Positions 13,807 through 24,612 of a DNA stretch of 64,000 nucleotides are shown here, in pieces. A program made the position numbers and the translations under genes. The stretch is from the NCBI GenBank assembly GCA_014529385.2, contig CM043958.1:141150234-141214233 (forward strand), in the 5' to 3' direction. Origin of the DNA: Adiantum capillus-veneris (Eukaryota; Streptophyta; Polypodiopsida; Polypodiales; Pteridaceae). Numbering within the stretch: position 1 is the stretch's first letter; the number at the start of each line of letters is the position of its first letter. The notes beneath the pieces were generated by a model. That model did no database searches and was not told the DNA's origin. It saw only the letters and a list, made by a program, of their open reading frames with translations.

Positions 13807-14698
13807 GGTAGAAAGATCAAGATCAGCAAAGACAGGGACTATCTAAAGTCAAAATATGAGTATTAGTAAAATCCATAAGAGGATTTGGTAAGTATTCCAT
13901 CTTAAAGACAACCAAGACAAAGGTCATAGCGGTTGTGTGGGATACCCCTATCCCAGAACATATGGTTGCAAACCACACCTCCTAAGGATAGAAATCCTGT
14001 AGACTAGGTCCTGGTGCGCTAGGTCTAAAAAAGGTCCAAAAGCACCCATGTGCTTATGGAGAGAGATTTTAAACTATTAACAATATATATAACACATGAG
14101 ACATTCTACAAAGACCTTGGCCTACAGTTGTAGTACAAAATAATGTATTCCTTTAGACAGTATACCCAAAAAATACATCTCAATTACAGGCCATAAAAAG
14201 GTAAGATGGTCCTGTTTTAGTTCGACAGTTAATAGTACAGCACTTCATCTTCTCACTCAGCATCCAAGAAAAGGGCTATCTTACCTTCATCCACAGTAAG
14301 AAACTTTCGGTTAGCTTTCAGACAGCATTGCAAGTAACTGGGGTGACCTAGTTGTCATCCATGTCACCAAGGTACCAAAAAGAGAAAAATCGAACTACTA
14401 GAGTTATAGTGATATGTAGCAATGAGTTCCATAAAGTAGAACCCTTTGTTTGTTTTTATAAATAAAATAAAATTGAAAAAAACTTGAAAAACACCCCACA
14501 GTATAGTGTTTAGTTCAAGTCAGACTCTTTTCCACTCGTACCATCCATACCTTAAAGTGAAGTTTGAAACCAAAACAAAGTTCATGCTACAGCAATATTC
14601 TTTTATGATACTATGAAGTCAAGCCTCAATTTAGTTCAGTCCAACATTATTTATCTACTGCAAGAACGGCTATCAGCCCCACAAGCATTTCCGCCATC

Positions 14699-14944
14699 TT
14701 ATATTTTCATTAGAAAGCATATTTCAATAAGTTTAGGCAATATTGAAGTCACGGTACATTTGAAACCATCCTCGATCTGCAAAAGGTCATGATCAGAGTT
14801 ATTAGGTGGCAAAAAGAATCTCTTGGGGGCCAACCAGTTCATAGTCCAGTTATGCCATTCATCCGGCCTAAAACGAGCCATATAGACCAGATACCACAGA
14901 GAGAAACTAATGTAAAAACCAGATACAAAGGCTACGCAATCCAC
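14699..14944 (-). CDS. Small ORF of unknown function upstream of the RT
   Basis: 81 codons on the minus strand, including 'YLVYMARFRPDEWHNW' and a Pro-Asn-rich segment 'FFLPPNNSDHDLLQ'. A splice-acceptor-like 'ggccttag' sits just before its start. The central part recurs with changes in the adjacent tandem copy near 15,200, where a stop breaks it. It may be part of the 5' region of the Penelope-like element or of a decayed host gene; I do not recognise it. Confidence 0.2.
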   Translation of the reverse strand: MDCVAFVSGFYISFSLWYLVYMARFRPDEWHNWTMNWLAPKRFFLPPNNSDHDLLQIEDGFKCTVTSILPKLIEICFLMKI

Positions 14945-15424
14945 TATCTAAGGCCAAAAAAAGCCCATATATACCATATTATTCAAATTCCAATCCCCAA
15001 ACCAAACCTTAAACTAATATGTGATTTTACTACAGTCTGTAGTTGGTACACTCATTTAAAATGAATATTCAACAACAGATATTACCGTTAGTGCTGCAAA
15101 AACCATCAAATTAAGAGTTAGTCGAGGGCTAACCAGTCCGTAGTCCAGCTACGTCATCCATCAGGCCTAAAACGAGCCATATAGACCAGATACCTCAGAG
15201 AGAAAAAATGATGTAAAAGCCAGATACAAAGGCTACGCAATCCTTTATCTAAGGCCGAAAAGAGCCCATATGTACCATATTAATTCAAACTCCAATCCCC
15301 AAACCAAACCTTAAACTAATTTGTGTTTGAAATAGTCTAAAGCTGGTACACTCATTTAAAATGAGTACTCAACAACAGGTAATACCATTAGTGCTGCAAA
15401 ACCATCAAGATAAGAGTTAGTCAT
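14826..15424. repeat. Tandem duplication of about 300 bp
   Basis: Units 14,826-15,125 and 15,126-15,424 share 'acgagccatatagaccagat', 'agatacaaaggctacgcaat', 'ccaatccccaaaccaaacct' and 'aagagttagtc'. They differ by perhaps one base in ten with small indels. It lies within the body between the two flanking direct repeats, on the 5' side of the RT. Confidence 0.9.
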
Positions 15425-16192
15425 GAGCAGTCCATCGTAAGAGTAGCATTAGTATGCCAACCGGCTTTACTTTAGAGTTCTATCAAATCCCAGGCAGACA
15501 AAGGAACCCGTACAAGCCAGATAGAGAGAGTACGAACATAGGTATATGGTTACGAAAATCCAAATAACTCAGACATAAGACCAAGTTATACCTTATACCA
15601 AGGCCAAATACGGCTTGTATAATCCAGATAGTGCAATTTTTAGTACTTAAGATAAGGCTTCAATCAATTCTATAAGTTTCTATAGTAAATATCTGGTAAA
15701 ATCAGAGACAAGGAATTGGCAACAGCAAGGACCAGCAGGGGACAGTAAGGAATACGCCATACCATTGAACGGCAAGGAACCGATTAGCAGTTCCACTATA
15801 AACTCAAAGTACAACATCAAAACTTATTCCATCCAACATTTAGATACATGGCTAGTCCACCTTACTCGCCATCCAATTGCAAAACAAAGATTAGAGTCAA
15901 AGATTGGCATCCCAAAAAAACCTCACCTGGCATTCTAAGAGAGAAGGGCATTTCCAGGCCTTATTATCGGCTAGGATGTGTTGTAATACAGCCCAAAAAC
16001 ATATCCTCTCTCATTCCTCATTAGCTTAGATGAATTCAAGAACGTTTCGTTAATGAGTATCGCCTATTTTTGTCTAAAAAAGTGTAATCGATAGCATTGG
16101 ATTACCCAACATTATTCCAATAGTTCATTTCCAATATACCATACCACACCATATTCAAAAGACCATAAATCAATACAGACAGTGCACAGTAC

Positions 16193-16231
16193 CTCTGTAG
16201 ATTTGGTAGGAGTCTTTTTGTTGGGGGCCAT
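16193..16231 (-). other. Possible short first exon
   Basis: On the minus strand an ATG at 16,231 in good context (gagATGGCC) opens 13 codons, MAPNKKTPTKSTE, ending at a perfect donor GAG|GTACTG. Another acceptor-like site ('cttctctcttag') occurs about 250 bases further on. This suggests an intron-bearing transcript on the minus strand, either the element itself or a host gene remnant. No homology recognised. Confidence 0.2.
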
Positions 16232-16531
16232 CTCAAAAATTATTGCAGAGTTGAAGCCTTTACACACAACCGATGTAGCGTATGCAAAAAAAGAAAAGAG
16301 GTGACTCTTGCTGAATGAAAGCTAAGTGAGCATCAAGCTCACCTTATAAAGTGTTGCCAACACCTTGCATGTTCTTTCAGCTGGCCGCAGAGCCCACTCC
16401 GAAGAAGATTGATCAAGGCAAGTTGCATTTGATTCCCCTACCACCAGTGCTTAGGTTGTGTGGCGGTTCCAGTTGCATGGGTCCCCAATATAGAGAGCGG
16501 TGGTTGAAGTCTGCATGCACCCAGAGGATGT

Positions 16532-16894
16532 GCTACCTCTTTGTCACACTGAATAGCGCATTCAAATGATTAGCCTAAAACAATGAGTCTTTCAGAATCC
16601 AGCTGCCGCCCAAAATCCCTTTTAGGCATTCACTTGGCATCACATTCCCTCAATACACGTAAACCTCATGCCATGTGGTGGGCCAAAGTGTTTTTTTCTT
16701 CAGTTATACTCCCCAAAACCACCATGTTAGTGGTAGCCTTTATCCCAATCATCAGATGAAAGCATGGCACTTCCCTATTTGATGATTCAAGATATAGAAA
16801 AAAGCAAAGAAATGTTAGTTAAATGTTTGAATGGGGCCAAATCAAGCCAAAAAGTTATAATGTGGTAGATCCAATTCACAGTTAGATCGAGTAC
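16532..16894 (-). repeat. Flanking direct repeat of the Penelope-like element, copy 2
   Basis: Counterpart of 10,499-10,859. Its right end 'ttagatcgagtaca' runs after four bases into a long (AG)n tract, as copy 1 runs into (AC)n. In RT sense it is the upstream copy. Together the copies enclose about 5.7 kb. Confidence 0.85.

Positions 16895-16898
<4 letters not shown>

Positions 16899-16961
<63 letters not shown>
16899..16961. repeat. (AG)n microsatellite at the element boundary
   Basis: About 31 AG units, immediately outside direct repeat copy 2. Confidence 0.95.
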
Positions 16962-16966
<5 letters not shown>

Positions 16967-17382
16967 AGGGAGAGATCATCCTTAAAGGTCAAAATTGACC
17001 TTTGGCATCGAGTACAACATATGTAACATGCTTGAAGACTATGGCTATAAGGGTGGCCACCACTGGCAAGTTGAATCCATGAGGTGGCTAGGAGAGAAAG
17101 GTATGTAGGCCATGGTATGGGCTAAAATGTGGGTAAAGCAAGTTTGATGTGATCAGAAGTAGAACACTCATGTAGGGTATGATGCTTGCACTGTCAAATT
17201 GTTAGATATAATTCGCATACAAAAAGAGACTCTCATCCATGTAGTGCCTCAATGCTTTGTCTCACATTTAAGGGAGTGGGATCTAAGCCAAATGGTTGCT
17301 ATGGTATAAAATATGGGTAAGGGAAAGCATGTGAATGGTTGAATATAGTCTTCTCTCTCAAAGAATAACATGCATGTGTGCT

Positions 17383-17457
<75 letters not shown>

Positions 17458-18654
17458 GCAGCACGCCCTTTCTTTTAGCATGATGCCCAAAACTCTTGCA
17501 AAGAGAAACGATTGAGTGAAATTTTTTGTTTTCATTGCCCTCACATTTTAAGGTGCCAATTGTGCCCAAATGTACACAAACAAACAATATGCACCTTATG
17601 TTACTTGATGTTGATAGACCTATAGGGTCTCTTGGAATGTTTTTACGAAAGAGAAGAACTCTTTTCTCTCTTTGTCTCTGCCTCTTTTTGTGGTTTGGCC
17701 ATGCAATGGAACTATGCGTCTACATGTGCAAAAGCTAGGATGTTGAACTGTGATTAAAAAAAGAAAGAGGAGGCAAAAGGCTTAAGATTCTTGAACAATG
17801 GAGTGTCATCATCCTTGGCCTTTATCTTTTTTTGGGTGGCTTTAATTTATAGATCCTAAGAGGTGATCGTGTCTACAATGATCTACTCTAGATAGCAGAG
17901 ATTCTGTAGTAGAACATCAAATTGAAGTTGAGATATGAATAGGGATTTTTAAATTTATAATAGTATTGGAAAATGCATGGTATTGTTTTTGTAGGTATAG
18001 TAAAAGAGCCTTTAGCACGTTACATGGAAGGTGTGAAAAGTTCAATACACAAGGAGGTGCTCTCTTTGTTCTCCCCTCCCCCCAAACACACACACACATG
18101 CTTTGATTGGAGTGTGTTGCCATGTTTGCAATTGATGCCGAGCAACTCTCTCTCTGTCTCTCTCTCTCTCTCTCTCCTACTCCTACTCCTAGGAAGGCCA
18201 CAGAATTGCGTTAGCTTCTCCAAGCTCTTGCTACCATAAAGCGACTACGTTTGTGCACACGTTCGAGAGGTGCTCTATTCTTCGACTTGTGGCATAGCTA
18301 AGAGCTTGAGAATTCCATAAAGAAATAGAATAGAAAGATTTAATTTAGAATGATCAAGGAAAAAAGATTGGCACTCTTTTTGAGATCTCTCTCTCTCTCT
18401 CAGGCACACACACACACGTATGCGCATCCTTCCATTTTGAGGTTATTCGAGATCGGTATTCGATTAAAATTGGGGTTTACTGTATTAATTGCAAAATCTT
18501 AGCTAAATTTCAAGTTTGCCTGGAAATAAACTAGCAAAATTTTGCTAGTGTACACATGAACAATTTCTTATTTTTTGAACTTTTATGGCCGTTGACTTTC
18601 TAAAGCAAAATTGAGCCACAGTTAAATAATTCAATTGGCTTTTCTTTTATTCAC
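16962..18654. other. Non-coding stretch with microsatellites
   Basis: No gene supported. It contains a 20-bp near-palindrome 'aaaggtcaaaattgaccttt' at about 16,985, (GT)n at 17,385-17,454, interrupted (CT)n at 18,146-18,176 and short CT and CA runs at 18,386-18,417. Open frames here are repeat artefacts. Confidence 0.6.
17385..17454. repeat. (GT)n microsatellite, 35 units
   Basis: Uninterrupted GT dinucleotides. Confidence 0.97.
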
Positions 18655-18660
18655 ACCGTC

Positions 18661-18775
18661 CTAAGGCAGGGCTTGTAGGGAGGAATTTTGCTAGCATGGC
18701 CATAGGGGTTTTGGCCAATGAAGATTTGTCGTGGAAGGGTGTTACTTTTTAAGTGGACAACATGCATGCAAATGT
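18661..18775 (+). repeat. Dispersed repeat, copy 1
   Basis: Matches 23,600-23,710 in the same orientation: 'ctaaggcagggcttgtaggg', 'aattttgctagcatggccat', 'aggggttttggccaat', then 'ggacaacatgcatgc'. About 110 bp, no coding content; a possible fragment of an unknown mobile element. Confidence 0.85.
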
Positions 18776-18874
18776 TTTTTTTGTTCTAGGAAATGCTTTA
18801 AGGTGTCCCGTATCTGTTGGTCATCGTGTCGACCACTGACAAGGCCGTGGATCAGTCTTGCCTGATGAGGTGCA

Positions 18875-18877
<3 letters not shown>

Positions 18878-18949
<72 letters not shown>

Positions 18950-18954
18950 CCCCC
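18878..18954. repeat. (CT)n microsatellite with C tail
   Basis: CT run interrupted once (tctt) and ending in a short poly-C. Confidence 0.95.
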
Positions 18955-19749
18955 TCAAACCCCCCAAAATGTGATTCATGGAATGTCCATTGATTTGATT
19001 GTTTTGCTTTTCCTCGTTCTCTGCGCGTAGCAATCCTATCTTGCAAACGAAATTTTGGGTAGCAAGCGTGAGATCAATTGCAACAAATGGGAGCGATGAG
19101 CTCCATTGATAGCCCCCTCCTACTATGCACAGCTCTAGCATGTTGTTCATATATCAATGCATCAGCTGGTTTAGCCTTGCACTAAGTGCATCAACTATGA
19201 CGTTCAAACCTCTCAGATTGTGGTCTCATTGTTGGTGTCAAGCAACCATAGGTTAGTCTTATAATTGACTTCTGCAATGTGCTAATGCTATGCTATGAAG
19301 AGAATTTGATGGAACAACTTTGATGTCTTTCTTCAAGGTCGCTTTCATCGGACACGGCAAATGCGTTCTTCTCACACACAACTCTCGACCAGAGAATGTG
19401 CCTCTACAAGTACCCACTTGATCATGGGATTTAGTTGTCGATAAAGCCTTGTCCAGAAATGTTTTCGTGCGACCATGGACTTCCAACCATAGAGAATAAT
19501 GGGTAGAGTTCTCGCAACAGCCCTATCAAGTGCACATGGTATTGTTGGAGGTGGTGTTGCGACTCAACATTGGGATTCAATTCAAAGACATCAGCTGCCT
19601 TGTCAAGCTGCAGTCCATTGTTGTAAGCCATATCTGGTTTGTTTTGCACAAGGATGCAGTGGGCTTTGGCCTACTTGTCAACTATCAAGTCGCTCTCCTA
19701 TACCTTCCAAATGTTCTCCTCGGTATCAATGCAGGAATAGTCTCTTGGA

Positions 19750-20235
19750 ACAAGAAACCACCATGAAAATGGTGCTTATGCATGTTTGCTGCCAAAACAA
19801 GAGACAGCTTCATCTTTACGCAGAGAAATGTCCAAAAGATGGTTGGAAGCCAGAAATTGAGGACATCACTACATTGCTTAAGGTATACGTTAACCTTGCA
19901 AACCTTGACAAGACTAAGCAACTACATTTGCATGTCATTGAGGTCGGTATTGACATCCCTCTCCAAGTCAATAGTGCCCTCGTTCACAGTTACATGAGAT
20001 CTAGAAGCATGCAAAATGCATGCAGAGTCTTCAAGAGTGTGTGCAAGCAGGATGTCATCTTATGAACAACCTTGATCACAGGATACACTCAACTTGGGCT
20101 TTGTCAAGAGGCTTTTGCATCATTCAACCGAACGTATGCGGAGGACGAGTCTCCAAACATGTTACGTATGCAAGCATAATGAAAGCGTGCCCAGACATGC
20201 CCAATCGTGGGTCCGTTGTCATTTTGTGATCCTCC
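19750..20235 (+). pseudogene. PPR protein fragment
   Basis: Plus-strand reading gives one to two PPR repeats: 'LLKVYVNLANLDKTKQLH' followed by 'NSALVHSYMRSRSMQNACRV' and 'SVCKQDVIL', then a TGA where the family has Trp (WTTLITGYTQ), then 'TTLITGYTQLGLCQEAFASF'. PPR proteins of this PLS style act in organelle RNA editing or processing. Here the reading frame is stopped at 20,065 and fades by 20,235, with no start, no targeting peptide and no C-terminal E/DYW domain. The sequence before 19,780 is only weakly repeat-like. Confidence 0.8.
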
Positions 20236-21960
20236 TCCTCCATGTAGTGACCGTAATCGACCCGCCACAGAATTGCAAAAGATCTAGATGCGCGCATACA
20301 TAGAAGCCTTCACAGCTGCATATCCGGAAGGGCTCAGCTAGGTAAGATAGGTGTTCCTTTCCTTTTCAAGCAAACATCTACACGTGTTTGGCGCACCCCT
20401 GCAGCACGATACTAATCAGAGGTAAAAAATGTTTGGAAAGGAGAGGATTTGTGCACATTAGTCCGAGCGGGTTCGTTGTAACAAGGCTTAAGATTTACTT
20501 AGTTAGCCCAAAGTGCTCAAAACGTGTTGGAAGGTCATTGTTCTACCCTAGGGTAGTCAATTTAGGCAGCACTTTGTTTCCATCCTTTGTCAAAACATTA
20601 GAAGAAATACCAAAACGGTAAAGATTATTTCTTCTGTGGTTTTATTTCTTTTGCTAGGCCATTGGCACTTGAATTGGAATATAATCTCAAAAGATATATA
20701 GGATTTTTCCTATGGGCTAGCATTGGCCTTTAGATGATGCAAACATGAGTTGCCTTCTTTCTTTTTCGTTTGTTTTGGGCTTGCACGCTTTTAGGTTCAT
20801 CTTTCCTCAAGACTTTAGCTGTCATTTTGATTTATTTCACTTGTCCAGGTTCAAAGAAAATAGGTAGTCCAAACGTTTACAGTAGATGGAATCACACTAT
20901 ATGCCAAGCTGAGGATTGAGGGAAAAAAATAGAAAAGTGAAGGGGTTGTTTTCAAATCAAAGTCTCTTTCTCTCTCCCCAAGCCGTGGATTCACTCGAGG
21001 TGGAGACAAAGCAAGGAAACGTCGTCTATCGTGTGCGAGGTTGGAACGGTGAGGCTATTTTTTTTTATATGAAGCATGTTGCGCATTGAGCACGGAGCCC
21101 GTGACGAGAGATGATTCAAGGCAACGATTTATTGCTCATTGTCAGGTCTTAAGTTCAAAGTGTGGGACTTGCATGGGATTTAGAAATCTCACATGAGAAG
21201 CATCAGGAAGCACCTTGAGATCCAACAATTAAGCATTAATCCATGAGTTGGTTTTGCTTGATTTATGTCTTAATTTATGTCTGTCTCACGTGAGTTGGTT
21301 TTGCTTGATTTACATACTGGGTCCTTTTGCATTTGATTAATTAATTAATCAAGCAGATTCCCTCTGTTCGTCTTAGCAAAAGCAAAAGTTCTCTCATAGC
21401 TACTTTCCACGCTGCGTTCGCCCTCGCCCCTGCCGACTGCACTACTGTTCTTGGTGGTGTTCGTAGCAATGGATCCACCTCGCCTGGCAAACAAACATGG
21501 GATGCGCAGTCGCCAGGTCTGCTGCACATAGCTTGGAATCAGCTTATGGTCTCCGTGCTTTGCGCCGCTTCTATGTTTTGCCACTGCATTCCCGTCCCCG
21601 ACCCCTGCAGCTCCTAGACCCCTCCGCCCCTTCTATTTTGCCCCTACAGCACTACCCCTTTGCCATACTCCGCGAGCAAGGACCAAACTAGCTCTTGCCC
21701 CTCACCCCCTCATCAGCCCATCAACTCTTGTCCCCTCGTCTCTTCATCAACTCCATCACACTTTAGTTTCTGAGCATGTAGAGAGAGAGAGAGACCATGC
21801 TACTACCGGAGAAGAGGCAACCATCTGCTCTGTGCATCACCATGAACCGAGTCGAATGTCTGTGTCTCTCCTCGGATCGCAACTCAGCACGACCATTGCA
21901 AATAGTTCGCGATCGTGCTCACCCACAAATTCACAATGAAAAAAATCTACCCTATCGCTT

Positions 21961-22004
<44 letters not shown>

Positions 22005-22220
22005 CGTGCGAGCGACGTACCACACAAATCCTAATGAGAACCTTTCAAAAAAATTAAAACCAAAAAACGAGTTTGGACAACACACGATTCTACCTTGTTT
22101 GGAAAACAAGGCTTGTCTTTTCTTTTCTTCTTCACTCACTCCAATGCGAATCTCGGTTGATTCTCACTAAAAGAAATGAAAAAATGATTTGAGAGACATG
22201 CTTAATGGCTCTATTTTCAC
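20236..22220. other. Non-coding stretch
   Basis: No recognisable gene. It contains a short duplicated segment around 'gagttggttttgcttgattt' (about 21,236-21,312), a C-rich pyrimidine stretch at 21,590-21,770 and (CT)n at 21,964-22,000. Confidence 0.6.
21964..22000. repeat. (CT)n microsatellite
   Basis: About 18 CT units. Confidence 0.95.
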
Positions 22221-22456
22221 TTTTCAATACACAGCATCTCTAATTAGCTTCAAAAGCATTCCTAATGTCTAGGATTTGACCTCAAATCGTAGAGACGATA
22301 AAGAGAAGCTTAACCACTAAGCTATCCACCTTGGCTATTTTTCAATACACAGCATCTCTAATTAGCTTCAAAAGCATTCCTAATGTCTAGGATTTGACCT
22401 CAAGTCGTAGAGACGATAAAGAAAAGCTTAACCACTAAGCTATCCGCCTTGGCTGC
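22221..22456 (-). mobile_element. tRNA-like SINE candidate, tandem pair
   Basis: Two 118-bp units in tandem, nearly identical. On the minus strand each has a tRNA-like head: A-box-like TAGCTTAGTGG (22,314-22,324 and 22,432-22,442) inside a D-arm 'agcttagtggttaagct', and B-box-like GGTCAAATCC (22,272-22,281 and 22,390-22,399) with box spacing like a tRNA. The tail 'gaagctaattagagatgctg' is unrelated to tRNA. These are internal RNA polymerase III promoter elements. No poly-A tail or target duplication was seen, so an old tRNA pseudogene duplication is the alternative. Confidence 0.55.
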
Positions 22457-22491
22457 CCTTAGGGGATCCCTTGAGCACTAAAACAAAACAA

Positions 22492-22509
22492 CCCCCCCCC
22501 CCCCCCCCC
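22492..22509. repeat. poly-C run, 18 bases
   Basis: Homopolymer C followed by A-rich sequence. Confidence 0.9.
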
Positions 22510-22793
22510 AAAAACCAAAAACTAATTAACGGTTTCTAAAAACCTCGTTTTGGAGACCTGCTGTCTTAATTTATGTCTGTCTCATTTGTGTGTGTTCATT
22601 TTATTCCCACAATCTTGCGTCAAATTTTGCTTCACAATAATTTGGTAGAACATCATGACATTATAATCTTAATTGACTTTAAGGCTACAACAGTTCTTCT
22701 TTTGCCTAGAGCCTAGACATACATTGGCATTTCGCTTATTAAACTTTTGCCAAAATTCAAACAAAATGAATAACATGACCATGTTTCTGTCCT

Positions 22794-23033
22794 AGATTAC
22801 TAATGTATCTTAAGGTTTTATCGAGTAGAAACAAGGTGAAAATTCACTACGGCCTACATAAGGTTATCGAGAAGCATTTCATGATAAAGGCTTCTTTGTG
22901 AGAGGAAACAACAAGATTACTAATGTATCTTAAGGTTTTATCGAGTAGAAACAAGGTGAAAATTCACTACGGCCTACATAAGGTTATTGAGAAGCATTTC
23001 ATGATAAAGGCTTCTTTGTGAGAGGAAACAACA
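22794..23033. repeat. Tandem duplication, 2 x 120 bp
   Basis: Copies 22,794-22,913 and 22,914-23,033 differ at about one base ('gttatcgag' against 'gttattgag'). No coding content; a very recent duplication. Confidence 0.95.
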
Positions 23034-23599
23034 GTAAGTGACACTAGTGACACTAGCGTTTGAACATGTGGTATCACCAAAAGAAGATAACGTTTTCTTT
23101 TTGCTAAAAAGTGTGACAACAATAAATTGTTTAGTTTACAATATAGTACAAAAGCATAAAAAATAATGTTTGACGCAATACTCAATGTTTCTCTTTAAAG
23201 AGAGGTACACAAATGTAAAAACCCTCTCACAAGTGCTTAAAAGAAATAATTTAAAATAAAATTTATTATCATTAACTTTTTATGTGGCATTAATCGGCAA
23301 GCTTTTTCCAATGGTTTAGATTTGCACCCAAAAATCCACCCTTCACTAAGGACTACTTATGTACTCCAACAAAGGGACGAGTTCTCAAAAAATTAGAAGC
23401 AATGCTTACAACAAAAATATCAAAATTAAAAAAAAACCAAACAAAACTTTTCCTCTTTTTATTCTATGGAATGGTGTAGATAAATCTACTCAATAAAAAG
23501 CAAAACCTTTTTATATGGGATATTGTAAATAAATTTTATTCAATCAAAAAGAGTGTCTTTGTCTAGTGTAGACGATCTTGTTTTTTATTGGCACTATCG

Positions 23600-23710
23600 T
23601 AAGGCAGGGTCTATAGGGAGGAATTTTGCTAGCATGGCCATAGGGGCTGTAGCCAATCAAGATTTGCGATGCAAGGGTGTTTTTTTTAGGTGGACGACAT
23701 GCATGCGATT
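23600..23710 (+). repeat. Dispersed repeat, copy 2
   Basis: Counterpart of 18,661-18,775, ending with 'ggacgacatgcatgc'. The rest of 23,034-24,610 holds no supported gene. Confidence 0.85.
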
Positions 23711-23711
23711 T

Positions 23712-24041
23712 CTATTTTAATTGGGGATTTACAGGTAGATTTTGAGGGTTGCTTGTCTGTCGGTTAATGAGGCGAGTACGTATAGCTCTCTTTGGCTTGA
23801 GCTTGTGCCGCTTGGCTAAGGGTCGGTAGTGCAGCAGGAAGCAGAGAAGAGCGCCAAGCACGACAGCAAGCAACAGCCCATGCGGGATTAATGTAGACGA
23901 GACGAGGAGGAAAAGGTGCAAACGAAAGTGAGACTCATGAGAGTCCATGAGTCCCCGCTCAAAGCTAAGAATCACCTTGTTGTCAACTTGTGGCAATGCA
24001 CATGTATTTGCTTCATTATGTTTGGAGGAGCCTGCATGCAT
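23712..24041 (-). CDS. Small ORF with one possible membrane segment
   Basis: 109 codons on the minus strand. Residues about 46-71 form a hydrophobic stretch ('LVSSTLIPHGLLLAVVLGAL'), followed by a basic segment 'RPLAKRHKLKPKRAIRTR'. This is a membrane-anchor-like layout, as at the N-terminus of ER enzymes, but nothing recognisable follows. It could equally be a chance frame. No family recognised. Confidence 0.15.
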   Translation of the reverse strand: MHAGSSKHNEANTCALPQVDNKVILSFERGLMDSHESHFRLHLFLLVSSTLIPHGLLLAVVLGALLCFLLHYRPLAKRHKLKPKRAIRTRLINRQTSNPQNLPVNPQLK

Positions 24042-24370
24042 GCTATGGCGTCAAAGTTGAAGAGCGGATGTTCATTGAGAGAGGGAGCCGTAGGTTGTAC
24101 AGAGGCAATCTAGGCGATATCCATACTGCACACGCCTAGCAAGGCATCATCTTTGCATCCTGTCTACCTCTAATTGTGTTTCATTTTGTGTTTAAAGCCT
24201 GCCACTTCAACCCCAATTCCAGCACGACTCAACTGAATATAAGGCACACCCAAATTGCAACTGCTTTGACTAAGAAAATTTCAGGTTTGCGGCAGCGTTC
24301 TGTTGTGTTTTTTTATGTCTTGTAGCGCTCTTTCTCTCTGTGCATGGAGTATGTTCAAAGAAAATAACAT

Positions 24371-24424
24371 TGTATTTCTTGAGGCGAGCAAGCTCACTGT
24401 GTTTCTTGAGGCGAGCAAGCTCAT
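24371..24424. repeat. 27-bp tandem duplication
   Basis: Two units built on 'tttcttgaggcgagcaagct'. The period is a multiple of three but no gene was recognised around it. Confidence 0.85.
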
Positions 24425-24612
24425 CAACACCAAGATTATGATCAATGTGGAAGCCCGTTGCAACTCTCAAGTCTATGGAGCCAGCTCTACCCAAGATCTT
24501 TGCGTTGTTGATGGAGGTTTCAATTGTCTGTAAATGCTCATCAAAATGTTAGAAGACAGCGGAGAAACACAGAGTGAAAACCCTATGTAAAATGCCGTGA
24601 AAAAGCATATAG

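Noticed and set aside
10975-16531. GIY-YIG endonuclease for the Penelope-like element
   Set aside because: I looked for it on the minus strand both upstream and downstream of the RT and found no convincing GIY...YIG pair, so none is annotated.
19431-19649. Minus-strand ORF near the PPR fragment
   Set aside because: No motif, and the PPR reading is on the plus strand close by; treated as chance.
22271-22327. Functional tRNA gene
   Set aside because: A and B boxes are present, but the anticodon and acceptor stems do not pair properly; SINE-like or pseudogene is a better reading.
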